Made by a program: the position numbers and the translations under genes. The notes under the pieces were generated by a model. That model was given only the letters and a program-made list of their open reading frames with translations, was not told where the DNA came from and ran no database searches. Below, piece by piece: positions 24,563 through 34,780 of a stretch of DNA of 64,000 nt; position 1 is the stretch's first letter, and every line of letters starts with the position of its first letter. The stretch is from Tenebrio molitor (lineage: Eukaryota > Arthropoda > Insecta > Coleoptera > Tenebrionidae). The stretch is taken from the NCBI RefSeq assembly GCF_963966145.1, contig NC_091047.1, forward strand, positions 17,608,001 through 17,672,000. Direction: 5' to 3'.

Positions 24563-24569
24563 CTTTATA
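24563..24569 (-). promoter_or_regulatory. Possible TATA box for the giant gene
   Basis: The minus strand reads TATAAAG 45 bp upstream of the first ATG at 24518, so transcription could start near 24535-24540 with a very short leader. Non-coding 5' exons further upstream are equally possible. The sequence 24600-24700 upstream is locally CpG-richer than the flanks. Confidence 0.35.
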
Positions 24570-25058
24570 AAAACTAAAAGTAATAAATAATAACACAAAA
24601 AAAATAAGTCGGTGTGTTCGATACGTGCGAACGCGTCCGCGCTCTTTTTGAAAGTGAAGAGCGTGTAAATTTCCAGCGAGAATCAGGTTCTCCAACACGC
24701 TACGTCACACGGCTCCCACGTGAGTTAACAGTTAAAGACTTATATGGATAATCTGCAAAATCTGGCTTGCTTTCTACTGATTCATGTTGAATCTTTCTCC
24801 GGCTTATGTAAGGTATTTACCTGACAAACTAAACTTATCCAGTGAAGAAGACAAATAAAAACACTGGGCTTATCAGTTATCACACTGTCTACACGTTCTT
24901 ATGAAAAAAATAAAGTTTCAATCAAAACGTCACTCTTAAAAATTATACTGACAAATTACTTGGACATTGCGAAGGTATTTTCTAAGTAATAATAGCATTA
25001 AAATATTCATTAAACAAGTTATGTCGTTTAACTTTTAATACTAAAGAAATTGACTACA
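24570..25058. other. Upstream region of the giant gene
   Basis: No coding sequence seen. It holds the candidate core promoter next to 24569, a short GC-richer stretch (24610-24720), then AT-rich DNA up to the Helitron-like element. Confidence 0.5.
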
Positions 25059-25694
25059 TCTAATATATAAAATTCTCGTGTCACAGTTTTAGTTATCATA
25101 CTCCTCCGAAACGGCTTGACCGATTTTGATGAAATTTTATACGTATATTCAGTAGGTCTGAGAATAGGTTGTTATCTATTTTTTATATCCCTAAGTGATA
25201 AGGGTGGTCCACCCCAAATTTTTATTTTTTATTTTTTGGACAAAATTGTTTATTTATATTGTTTTATGATGTGGCATTAAAAAATAAATACAACCCTGAA
25301 TTTTCACCCTTCTACCATCAACCCCTATTTTTTAATAGCGATATTAGTAATTCAATAATTTTAAACCCCGGTCAATAACTTGATCGTTCAGTTAATTCAG
25401 TGATTTCATATAACCTCAAAAGTACTCGACATGTGTCACGAGCTCACACCAATGATTTTTATTGTGTTACACATTGTTGGATTTGTCTCCGCGCCGATTA
25501 GCAGAATAAAAAACATCGAATAACTAACGAAAAAAAATTTATGAAGAAAATTAATTTTGAAAGGTTATCTCATCTGTCATTGTGCGCGCATTGACAATTT
25601 GAACTTAATTGAGATTTAACGTCAGCTGAGTTTTGACACCAAGTGTGATCAATGGTGATCAACACGTATTACTCTTACCTACTTTTGCATTGTA

Positions 25695-26704
25695 CAGGGT
25701 GCGACAACATAACTTCCTTTTTTGAAATGCGCACCATTCAGACTGTAATGGGGCGGGAGTGGTCTCATTCGGAAGCCGTGGTCCCGTGGTTTTAAAGATT
25801 TGTTCCCTATCTCTGTCAGCTGCCATCATGCGTTGGAAGCATGGAGGTAGTATTAACAGGAGGGAGCACTATTTGAAAAAAGCGGAAATGCCGCGTAAAT
25901 GCGCACTGCCATAAAGTGGTACTAAATGCAGAGCGCACCATGTGGAAAGATCCCAGCAGAGGGCCAGCAGTGTCACTAACGCTTGCGCGTAGTTTAAGTG
26001 CTTATTCACAATGGACATAAGCTTGATATAAGGCATAAGAAATTCATGATACATGCAGTGGATATACTATTAATTTTTACGTAACTTATGAGAAGTGACC
26101 TCAATATCTCTGCCTCAGTGAACATTATTGGTGTGTACAAAAAGGCATGAAGAATCATATTCCAGTTATATGGACACAAATTATTTTCTAATTGCCCAAA
26201 TTTACAAATTATTCTTAGATATCTCTTATGTATTTCTTATGTTCTTATTGTGAATAAGCGCTGAGAAGAGTCATAAAGTGGTACCAGAGAGTGGCCGACT
26301 GATATCGCATCTAAAGCATTGACGGTATAGGGCTATAGGGAATGCTCGGTTGGAAGAGTGGAGATGGAGACCCTGCGTTTGCCGTCGAGGTCTACTTTTC
26401 AAACTGATATTCTGTGATCGCAACCCTTCCGAAATCGCTTCAATGTTGGGTCGTGTCCCGAACCAGAAATCAATTGTTACATGGGTCACTACGTTCAAAC
26501 AAACCGGGAGTGCGACAAGACGAAGAACTGGAGTTTCACTTCAATAAGGGGCAATTTGTGGTAGAGAACTCGCTCGCCAGATTTGGCCCCTTGCGATTTT
26601 GTTTATGGGTTTTTTTGAAATCCCGCGTTTATATCAACCATCTAAGGACCCTACAAGACCTGAAGGCCAACATCCGTGCAGAAATTGCACATCACGTGAC
26701 GTGA
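25695..26704 (+). pseudogene. Broken mariner-like (DUF4817-type) transposon
   Basis: The left end TA-CAGGGTGCGACAAC is typical of this insect transposon group. A frame at 26336-26546 carries the helix-turn-helix part (VPNQKSIVTWVTTFKQTGSA, then TRRRTGV). The frame at 26552-26704 carries the transposase C-terminus (FGPLRFCLWVFLKSRVYINH, then RTLQDLKANIRAEI) and ends in a stop. The whole DDE core between them is deleted and the frames do not join, so it is inactive. The right end was not found. Another MITE (25998-26261) interrupts the 5' part. Confidence 0.75.
25998..26261. mobile_element. MITE family C, copy 1 (GTGCTTATTCACAATGGAC ends)
   Basis: Inverted ends GTGCTTATTCACAATGGACA and TTATTGTGAATAAGCGC. 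A better preserved copy is at 51567-51758 and shares the interior GATACATGCAGTGGATATAC. It is inserted in the mariner-like remnant, which makes it younger than that element. Confidence 0.8.
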
Positions 26705-26759
26705 ATATGAATGAATAATCTCCGCCGGAGGGCGTAGTGCTTAGCATTAAATTAAGGTA

Positions 26760-26986
26760 CAGTTGGTTGCAAAAAAAAACGGGAACTGTTAGAATAAAAT
26801 TGACACATTTTTACAATTTTTTCATAGTGTGAAACCTTCTTACGAGACATAGGTTAGAATTAGAGTCAAAATTCAGAAATTATTTGATAGGTATTGTCGA
26901 GTAGGCAATTAATTGACAAATGGACAAAACCAAATTTACATTAGAAAAATTTTCGTTTCCCGTTTTTTTTTTTTTGTAACCAACTG
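26760..26986. mobile_element. MITE with CAGTTGGTTGCAAA ends, TA duplication
   Basis: 227 bp between CAGTTGGTTGCAAAAAAA and its complement (GTAACCAACTG), flanked by TA on both sides. The ends read into an A-run followed by CGGGAAC, and the complement at the other side. Mariner/Tc1-type non-autonomous element. Confidence 0.85.
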
Positions 26987-27148
26987 TATTAAATTTGTGT
27001 ATGCATTAAATCATTAAATTTCAATTCATTTTATCTTAATAAAAAAACTTAATTTAATTCACCTAATAAGTTAACACATTTATTGATTCAGAGGCGGTAC
27101 GAAGTTCGCCGGGTCAGCTAGTATTTTTATATACTACATTTATATAAA

Positions 27149-27329
27149 GAGAGATCAAATGAATTTGTAATCGAGTTATCCATGAATCGAAAATCGTATG
27201 TCGTTACTTGAACTGTACGCTCCAATAAACACACCTTGAAACACAGGTTAGACCTCGACATATCAATCGCAAAAGACATACGGATTCAAATCCATGGATG
27301 ACTCGATTACAAATTAATTTGATCTCTCG
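27149..27329. mobile_element. MITE family D, copy 1
   Basis: Inverted ends GAGAGATCAAATGAATTTGT and CAAATTAATTTGATCTCTC, about 180 bp, with nearly palindromic arms. A second copy at 56348-56526 has cleaner ends (GAGCGATCAAATTAATTTGT). Both are followed by the same TATACTTTGGTCATC-like sequence, so the element may extend further or share a preferred target. Confidence 0.75.
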
Positions 27330-27369
27330 ATACTTTGGTCATCATTTTTCTGTCACTTCAAAATTAATA

Positions 27370-27660
27370 GTTTATTTAACGAGTTCGTGTGTAAATTGGG
27401 CTTTTTTGGCATGAGTGGGCCAGTTTAAAACGCGAGTGAAATGAGCATTTTAAAGGCCCACGAGTGCCAAAAAAGGCCCAATTTACACAAGAACGAGTTG
27501 AATACAACGTTTTTTTGTTCAACGAGCCCCTTAAAGGCTCCAAATAACCTAAAATCTTTAAAATTAGCTTGACGTTTCGTTTTGAGAAGTTGTGACATTT
27601 AACAAAACCCGCTCACACAGGAGAAATTTCTCAAATTCTGACAGTGTCGAACAAAAAAAA
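27370..27660 (+). repeat. Dispersed repeat family A, copy 2
   Basis: Full-length copy of the family described at 8533-8831; it has the best preserved palindrome around TGGGCTTTTTTGGCA and TGCCAAAAAAGGCCCA. Confidence 0.85.
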
Positions 27661-27869
27661 TATTTACATATATGTATTTAAACGAAATAATTATTTTACA
27701 AACAAATTACATACCTACACAATTTATTTAATTGTTGATAACTGTACTGAGAGCATTTTCACACTTGTGTCCTTGAACTTAATTAACATCTGTACTGTGT
27801 GCCCCAAAATTCGCGGAACAACCAAGCAGTACGTTGTTAAGCAGTCATTAAAATATCAGGTAATAGTTA

Positions 27870-28160
27870 TTTACATAATTAGTGGGATAAAAGCAATATT
27901 ACAGTGTGAAGATTGCAGATGACGAGGGCGTCAGCCCGAGTTCATCTGTAATCACACGAGTTTCCTGTAATATGCTTTAGCCCACGTGTTATGTACAAAA
28001 TTTTATCTAAGACCGCCCCAAATTAAAAAAATAAATCTTATCTATTGATTTTCGCCAGTGAAATAAATGAATTTCATTACTGCACTCAGTGGGATAAGAA
28101 TTTATTTATCCCACTGAGTGAGGTAATAAAACTAATTTATCCCACTGAGTGCGGTAATGA
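27870..28160. repeat. Palindromic CAGTGGGATAA repeats
   Basis: ACTGCACTCAGTGGGATAA and TTATCCCACTGAGTG occur in inverted and direct orientation three times between 28075 and 28160. Upstream, TTACAGTGTGAAGATTGCAGATGA pairs imperfectly with TCATCTGTAATCACACGAG, with CAGTGGGATAA-like text at each side. This is probably a small foldback element. Confidence 0.55.
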
Positions 28161-28272
28161 AACTCACTAATTTTTCTATGTTGTGAGTAGGACAAACTTG
28201 TAGAGATGTAAAATATGATTAGTGACTGAACTGACTTGTCATAATACCATAATATGTAGTTATATTTGTGTA

Positions 28273-28395
28273 TCAAGGTCAAAAAGTGCATCTTTTTCGT
28301 CCGAGTCTGGGTTTTCCAGTCACGGCGCAACCGAGACTTGAAAATAGGCGAGGACAAAAGACACTTTTTGGCCGAGGTGCACATAACATTTTTTA
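28273..28395 (+). repeat. Dispersed repeat family B, copy 2
   Basis: Second copy of the 16228-16352 repeat, with the same AAAAAGTGCATCTTTTTCGT start and CTTTTTGGCCGAGGTG end. Confidence 0.7.
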
Positions 28396-28485
28396 GGGGA
28401 CCGCACGAACTACAAAGCAAAAGACATCATTGGAAATTTTTCAAATTTATTTTGTATCTACTTTTTTCAAATAAATACATTTTTT

Positions 28486-28687
28486 GATCGACACTGTCAG
28501 AATTTGAGAATTTTCTCCTGTGTGAACGGATTTTGATAAATATTACAACTCGTCAAAACGAAACGTCAAGCTAATTTTACAGCTTTTAAGCGATTTGGAG
28601 CCTTTAAGGGGCTCGTCGAACAGAAAAAAACCGTTGTATTCAACCCGTTCGTGTGTAAATTTAGAGACGAACTCGTTAAATAAACTA
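28486..28687 (-). repeat. Dispersed repeat family A, copy 3 (shortened)
   Basis: Reverse-oriented copy from CGACACTGTCAGAATTTGAG to AACTCGTTAAATAAAC. The palindromic core is missing, so the copy is about 90 bp shorter than the others. Confidence 0.8.
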
Positions 28688-29343
28688 CATACTATTATTA
28701 ATACATATTAACAAATTGTTTATAGTATTTTTATCAGCTTGCCAACAAAACGAGAAATTTACTATTTGCAATACAATTAGGTACTTATTTACATAATTTA
28801 TGGTGACAGGATCATCTGCCATGTCCGGCGGCGTATTAAACATTTATTCATCACTTTCGCTGTTGCTATCGATTATATGAACGTTCATTTTCTTATTATG
28901 CAAGGAAACAAGGAAACCGGCATTGGTGTACATTTTATAAAATATGTATGATATACAAGGGTGTATTTTTAAAATGTGCCGAAATTTTACCTACGAGGTT
29001 GTGGGACAACGTAGAAGACTAAAAGCAATTAAAAAAATTATACCAAATGTAATTCGGCGAGACAATTTAATGAATGAGCAATACAAATTTAATTTTTTTA
29101 TTTGGTATTAAAGGTATTAGATGCATAGCAACTAAAGGTATAAGTTACCTGAGTGTTGTTGCCGGATAAAAGTTAGGGCAAGTTTTTGTTCTCAGTATTA
29201 TTAATTTTATGTTCTAAAATCAAATGATGTGGTAGTGTCAATAATCGTAAAATATAGCTGAAATTAACAAAAAATTTATAAGAAATATGTTTGATCTAGG
29301 ACACAGACTCGAATTTATAATAAATTCCGATGTAAGCGGTAAT

Positions 29344-29811
29344 AATTTTGGTAATTGTTCACTTTAACTACTTCTGGAATTTTCGCGTTTTTTCTGGCTA
29401 GACAGCCTCAGGGCGTCCTCCTAGATCGTGTCCCACCATTCAAACCTTGTGCAAATGCCTTTTTTTTTCTCTTGTTATGTTTCAAGGTCGCGCCAAGTCT
29501 TAGTAACGGGTGACTATTAAAATTTTCACTTAGGGTTGACTATGGATCATTCTTTGTTTTCCGTTGCACCTTAGACACTGACAAGTTTTTCTCTTAATTT
29601 GGTTATGTTTCAATTGTACTGACTGACATTTGTTGTTCGTTCTTGCGTGTGTCTAAAGTAACAGAAAAAATAAAAACTCGTTCAAAGCCAACTCCAAGTG
29701 AAAATTTTAATAGTCACCCGTTATAACTAAAGGGTAAGGAAAATTTTCATTTGCAGCCAGAAAAAACGCGAAAATTCCAGAAGTAGTTAAAGTGAACAAT
29801 TACCATAATTT
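29344..29811. mobile_element. Long-TIR MITE with nested inner inverted repeat
   Basis: A 55-bp inverted repeat (AATTTTGGTAATTGTTCACT...and complement) bounds about 470 bp. Inside is a second inverted pair (AACGGGTGACTATTAAAATT at about 29504 and its complement at about 29700). No coding sequence. Confidence 0.75.
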
Positions 29812-30084
29812 TAAATTAGGATTCAATTTTCTTATAACTAACATTCGGCTAATCAATACTTTACTGTAAACAAATTAATAAATTTGCAGAATACCCGCTT
29901 TATTTCACCACGAGCCGTTCCTGGCCAGAGCGCCAAGATTACATTCCGAGACGCGAAGGTTGTAAGGGACTTCTCTACCGTGGTTTAGATACTATTTTTT
30001 TCACTACTAGACACGTTAAAACCCTTTCTGATAATAATTATTAATAATAGTATTTTATTTGTTCCCTACTTGTAAACATCAGTT

Positions 30085-31590
30085 TATGAAGTCACTGTAT
30101 TCACCTTGAAAATGTCTCTTAACTGGCTAGCATGTAAATTATATGTACCTACTGCTCGCCTTCGGCTCTCCAGTCATATCCTTCTGTCGCCAGTAAAAAC
30201 CCTTTTTACCATGCTAGTAATGTTAAATACTATAAGATTACTATAGCATTTATAGGCATTTATGGTAACCACGACCTGCTGTATTATAACCGGCCTGTTC
30301 AAAAGTGTAATTTGAGTGATCCCCGCAGAGCGCTAGTGTACGGGCGCTTTTTGGGGATATTATTCATCTTAAGTTTTTGTCACCGAGTTTTTCTCGTTCA
30401 AATGACATTCGAATTTAAAATCAAAAATACAATTGTATTCGGTACCTATTGTTTTAGAAAGAAAATACGAACTTACTGTACTCAATCTTAACTCTAACAT
30501 CATGTCTAAACATATTTTTCCGCATTTTTATTCTTTAGAAGCGCCCGTACTGTGGCGTCCTCATCGGCAAAAATTAGCTCTTTCTCGGAAACATTTTCGC
30601 AATGCTTTTTTAATGAAATGAACAGGTCGGTTATTATACAGCAGGTCGTGGCTTTTTTAATGAAATGAACAGGCCGGTTATTTATACAGCAGGTTGTGAT
30701 GGGTAATTACAGGCAGAGCCCTGTAATATTTAACAGGCACGTAGAAGAGACCTGTAAAGACTTTACAAGGCTCATCAAAAAATAAATAATGAAAACTAAT
30801 TAAATGATTTTTTTTTAAAGTTTATTACAAACACAAATAAATTTAACTATCAATTGTTGCTATTACATACGTTAATAATGCATTTTGATCCGTTTCGAAA
30901 GTCATTTTCATATCGCTCCTGGGATCGAATCAGTAGAGAACCGCACTTGCAGCGTTGGTAATTCCGTGGTTATTTTCTTGCATTTCAAGAAAATCGCCTT
31001 CAAAGTCTTCATCGGGCATTAAAGTCATTCTTTCAGTTCTTTCTTTTTGTAACAAATTTCACAAAACTTCTGACAGTATTTTTGTTGTTTATCTCAACAC
31101 CATGACGACGTAGGTATAATTGCCCCGCCGCCTTTCATTACAAAATTTTTATAAACATAAATAACAATTAAAAAAACGAAATTTAAAGACTGAAGGTGGA
31201 AATAAAAGTTTGTATGCAACTCGCTTACTGGCTTATGGAGACTCGTTCCATACGTCACTCGTTCAACAAGTGCCAGCGCGCCCGTAAAGATTAATTTACT
31301 AAGCTCGTCACATAAATAACTATTACTGGCGACAGAAGGACATGACTGGAGAGCCGAAGGCGAGCCAGTTACCTTCTGGAGCCAGTAAAACCCATTACCG
31401 TGCGTGTATTGTTGAATATTTTATTTGTTCTAATATTTGAAAAAAAAATTGTATGAGCTTTACACGTATTGCTTTGGAAACGCACGACACTGATTTATAT
31501 GAGTGCTTATGTGCTTATGCACGGGCTAGCCAGTTAGGAGACATTTTCAAGACGAATACAGTGACTTGTAAAACTGACGTTTACAAGTGC
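30085..31590. repeat. Inverted repeat arms around 30.1-31.6 kb (foldback)
   Basis: Sequence at 30085-30215 (TCACTGTATTCACCTTGAAA, then GTCTCTTAACTGGCTAG and TCGCCTTCGGCTCTCCAGTC) recurs inverted at 31322-31580, divided into two blocks. The arms hold 1.1 kb that includes the MITE at 30269-30651. The 67-codon frame at 31453-31656 overlaps the arm and is not convincing as a gene. Confidence 0.6.
30269..30651. mobile_element. MITE with CCACGACCTGCTG ends
   Basis: Inverted ends CCACGACCTGCTGTATTATA and its complement are about 33 bp long with few mismatches. The right end is partly repeated in tandem immediately after (30652-30700). An inner inverted repeat (GGGCGCTTTTTGG and complement-like GAAGCGCCCGTAC) is also present. 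Confidence 0.75.
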
Positions 31591-31779
31591 GGAACAAATA
31601 ATAGTATATTACATACCGAGGAGGAAAGTGTTCCATTCCTGTCGAGAGAACAATAGTTTACCGAGAGGCTTGCGCTCGAGGTGAACTAGTTCTCGAGACA
31701 CAGGAATGGACTTTCGCCAAGTTTTGTACACTATTTTATTCACAATCAATCATGTAATAAAACAAGCAACATAATAATA

Positions 31780-31801
31780 AAAAAAATATATATATATATA
31801 A
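31780..31801. repeat. Short AT microsatellite
   Basis: An uninterrupted run of TA dinucleotides after an A-run. Confidence 0.7.
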
Positions 31802-32137
31802 ACCAACCTCCGTAATATTATCGTTTATTTCGGCAAAATATTAAAACTTAGTAGGCGCGCACGATTGAGATTGTATTAAATTTTAATTCACAAAAGTCAA
31901 ACCAAATTGACATTTGCTCACATTTTTTAACAAACAAAATGTGCTATAGTAAAATAAAGTGTACCTTCCCCAGAATTGCGGGAATCCGCACACAAATTAA
32001 CACTCAATCTCTGACCTGAGAAAAGCAAAAATGACCCACTTCACGAATGGATAACTACTAAATGTGTACCTATTGTTTGCTCCAACTTGAGAGATAGGAT
32101 ACTTTTTATCCAGATAAATGACCCTCAATATTTTTTT

Positions 32138-32405
32138 GGTTCGACACTGTCAGAATTTGAGAATTTTCTCCTATGTGAACGGATTTTGATAAATGTGAAA
32201 ACTTGTCAAAACGAAACGTCAAGTTAATTTTAAAGATTTTAAGCGATTTGGAGCCTTTACGGGAGTCGTCGAACAAAAAAACGTTGTATTCAACTCGTTC
32301 TTATGTAAATTGGACTTTTTTTGGCACAGGTGGGCCTTTAAAATGCTCGTTTCACTCATACCAAAAAAAGCCCAATTTACACACGAACTCGTTAAATAAA
32401 TAACT
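32138..32405 (-). repeat. Dispersed repeat family A, copy 4
   Basis: Reverse-oriented copy from TTCGACACTGTCAGAATT to CGAACTCGTTAAATAA; the palindromic core is partly deleted. Confidence 0.82.
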
Positions 32406-32439
32406 ATTTATTGCGAATTTAAGGATTTTTTACAGCACA

Positions 32440-32500
32440 AAGGGTCGTAATTCATTTATGACCCGGTAGGTGGCAAAACAACGTTTGTCGGGTCAGCTAA
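32440..32500 (+). mobile_element. Solo Helitron-like 3' end
   Basis: The sequence ends GTCGGGTCAGCTAA and parallels the 3' end of the 25059-27121 element (GCCGGGTCAGCTAG), but the hairpin is degenerate. A decayed relative. Confidence 0.5.
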
Positions 32501-33518
32501 TTGATTTATAAAATACTAATCTAATATTCTGCCAAATTTCACTTGAAAATTCCTACTAAAAAGCTTATTTAACAGACTCTGAATTTTTTAGCATGTAAAT
32601 CCCTATGGTCAACGTTAAAAAAAAGGCACCGTATCTACATTAAATGTTTCAAGTACATACCTGTAACATTTAAAATTTATCTAGTATTTGGGAATACGTA
32701 GGAGGATTGGGGCAATTATTTTGCTTTCTAAGAAAAATTGTGGAATTCCCTATTCATTTTTGCCTAGTTTATTTACACATCTCATACTTCAAAATTTTAC
32801 TTTCGCTCATCAACATAAATCGGACTTTACTGAAACGCAATTGCCAACACACCCCAACACACTGACTTGTCTGACCAAGCATTAACTACGTACAATGCGT
32901 CGTGGTAAAAAAAACGATCACAACGCGAAAAATAATCAGATTTTTGTATTTGGTCGTTCAGCACCTTCCACAACGCGTTGTGACTGTTTTTTTTCGCTCA
33001 CTAAGTGGTTTCGATGTTTGGGCGTAACAAATCTACGTGGAGCAAATAAAACCAATAAGCGTCATAAGAGGTAGTTAAATTAAGATAAAATAATACGAGC
33101 TATCTGTCTTCTGTTTGTTTCTTTCGAAACTATAATTTCAAAGTTGATTAACTTATTTTAAATTTGAATCTCTACAAGGCAAGGAAACAAAATAGATGAT
33201 AAAATACGTAAAATACATTTTTATTTAAGCAAATAAAAATACTTTAACATGTGGGATAATAAGCCTAAAAGTGTGTTTTCTTGTGGTAATTATAAGTTTG
33301 CTTAATAATGCTTAATACACCAGTTAACCTATAAGGTAATAAATAAAAGTAATTGTTACCAATTCCAATTCAATTTCTAAAAAAAGAATAAAAATTCAAA
33401 CTTTTTTTTAATCAAAATCACATTGTTTTATCACAGACTGAAATATAATTATCCCGGGTGATTTTTAAATTTCACATCTAGACGGCCAGATGTCAAATCC
33501 ATTATTAGTTATTAGATG

Positions 33519-33779
33519 TTGGGCGATTCAAAATGATTATGGATAAGTATGGCAACTATGTACGAAAATTTATGTGGCAACTGTGTGGGTGGGGTAGGGT
33601 TGACAACTGTATGACATTTCATATTTTTCTTTACCATTGTACACTGAATTGACAATTTTCAAAACTGCGCGACCATGAATTGTCAAAAAAATGTCAACTC
33701 TATCCTACCCACACAGTTGCCACATAAATTTTCGTACATAGTTCGCATACTTATCCACGATCATTTTGAATCACCCAAT
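33519..33779. mobile_element. Long-TIR MITE (TTGGGCGATTCAAAATGAT ends)
   Basis: Inverted arms of about 70 bp (33519-33590 and 33708-33779) match with few changes, including GGCAACTATGTACGAAAATT. A partial end of the same family (TCATTTTGAATCACCCAATA) is at 17086-17110. No coding sequence. Confidence 0.82.
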
Positions 33780-33788
33780 ACTATCCTG

Positions 33789-34156
33789 CGTTCATTTAAA
33801 TTTATCCTCAAAGTTGGCGTTGGAGAGTCCATTGAGAACACACCACTCGTGTAAAAGCGTAGATTTAAACAGCTGATCTGTGATTGGACATCATTTTTCT
33901 GTCACTTCAAAAAATTGCGATGTAAATCACTCTTTATTGTCAACGTGACATTCAAAAGTCAAATTCTGAAATTTATTTTCTGTTCACGTCAATCAACATC
34001 GTCGCAAACGGTAAAATTGAGGTTAATAATGTAAAGCGTATTTTACATTTTTTGATGGTATGACAGTGATGCCCGAAATTCAGTGTCTCGAACTGTACGT
34101 TCACAATCGAGTCTTCAACGATCAACGCCTACTGTGGGGATAAATTTAAATGAACG
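33789..34156. mobile_element. MITE with GTTCATTTAAATTTATCC ends (family E)
   Basis: Inverted ends GTTCATTTAAATTTATCC and complement, with subterminal GGCGTTGgAgAGTC and its complement (AGTCTTCAACG...CGCC). Related copies with different outer ends are at 38285-38415 and 58925-59085, sharing TTGTGAACGCAC and CACTCGTG. Confidence 0.65.
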
Positions 34157-34306
34157 GACGATATAATGGATGAAATAATGATGTGAAATTTAAAAGATTA
34201 CTCCGTATGTTTATTTGGTTTTCATTTGTTATCAATACAACTGCTCGATTCTCAACCATAGAACTAAAAGTTTCTACCGTTGATTACAGCATTTCCTTAC
34301 TAAGTA

Positions 34307-34561
34307 CAGTTACGGCCACGGAATTTCGTCAGTTATTTTACTGTTAATTCGAAAAAACTTGTGCACCCTAAGCTTTATTGTCATTACGGCTGACATTCAA
34401 AATTTTTGTGACAGAAATTCTGTCACGCATAATAAAAATCAAAATGCCACCAGTAACATCCATGTCAAACATCCAATGTGGGGTTAGAAATATATAAAAC
34501 CTAGTTTACAGCTAATGTCACTTGAATGACAACGACTGACGAAATTCCGTGGCCGTGACTG
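34307..34561. mobile_element. MITE with CAGTTACGGCCACGG ends, TA duplication
   Basis: 255 bp flanked by TA. Ends CAGTTACGGCCACGGAATTT and AAATTCCGTGGCCGTGACTG are inverted with one mismatch over about 24 bp. Confidence 0.85.
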
Positions 34562-34780
34562 TACTAAATATTTGTAAGACAAATAGATGTGCAGGACAAC
34601 ATAGCTTAAGCACTGGTTAAAAACAATTTTCCATTTGTTAGGAAAATTTTAAAAGCTTAAGTACCTATAAAATATACAAAAATATGTTTACTCTAATTTA
34701 TTTTACCACCATTTAACTCAATTATTATCAAATGCAGTTGCATTATTGTATACCTGTACATATTTTTACTCATAGGTAAG

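Larger units (their letters stand above)
25059..27121 (+). mobile_element. Helitron-like element with nested insertions
   Basis: Starts TCTAATATATAAAATTCTCG and ends GGGTCAGCTAG. Ten bases before the terminal CTAG is a hairpin, GGCG pairing with CGCC around a 10-base loop. TC at the 5' end, hairpin plus CTAR at the 3' end and no inverted repeats are Helitron hallmarks. The 5' end, with its cctccgaaacggcttgaccg block, is widespread in insect genomes as I recall. No Rep-helicase is present, so it is non-autonomous. It was later invaded by a mariner-like element, a MITE at 25998-26261 and a MITE at 26760-26986. Confidence 0.72.

Noticed and set aside
20916..24570. Several plus-strand frames opposite exon 1 of the giant gene
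   Set aside because: They follow the same 72-bp and 45-bp repeats in antisense and have no independent start context or family.
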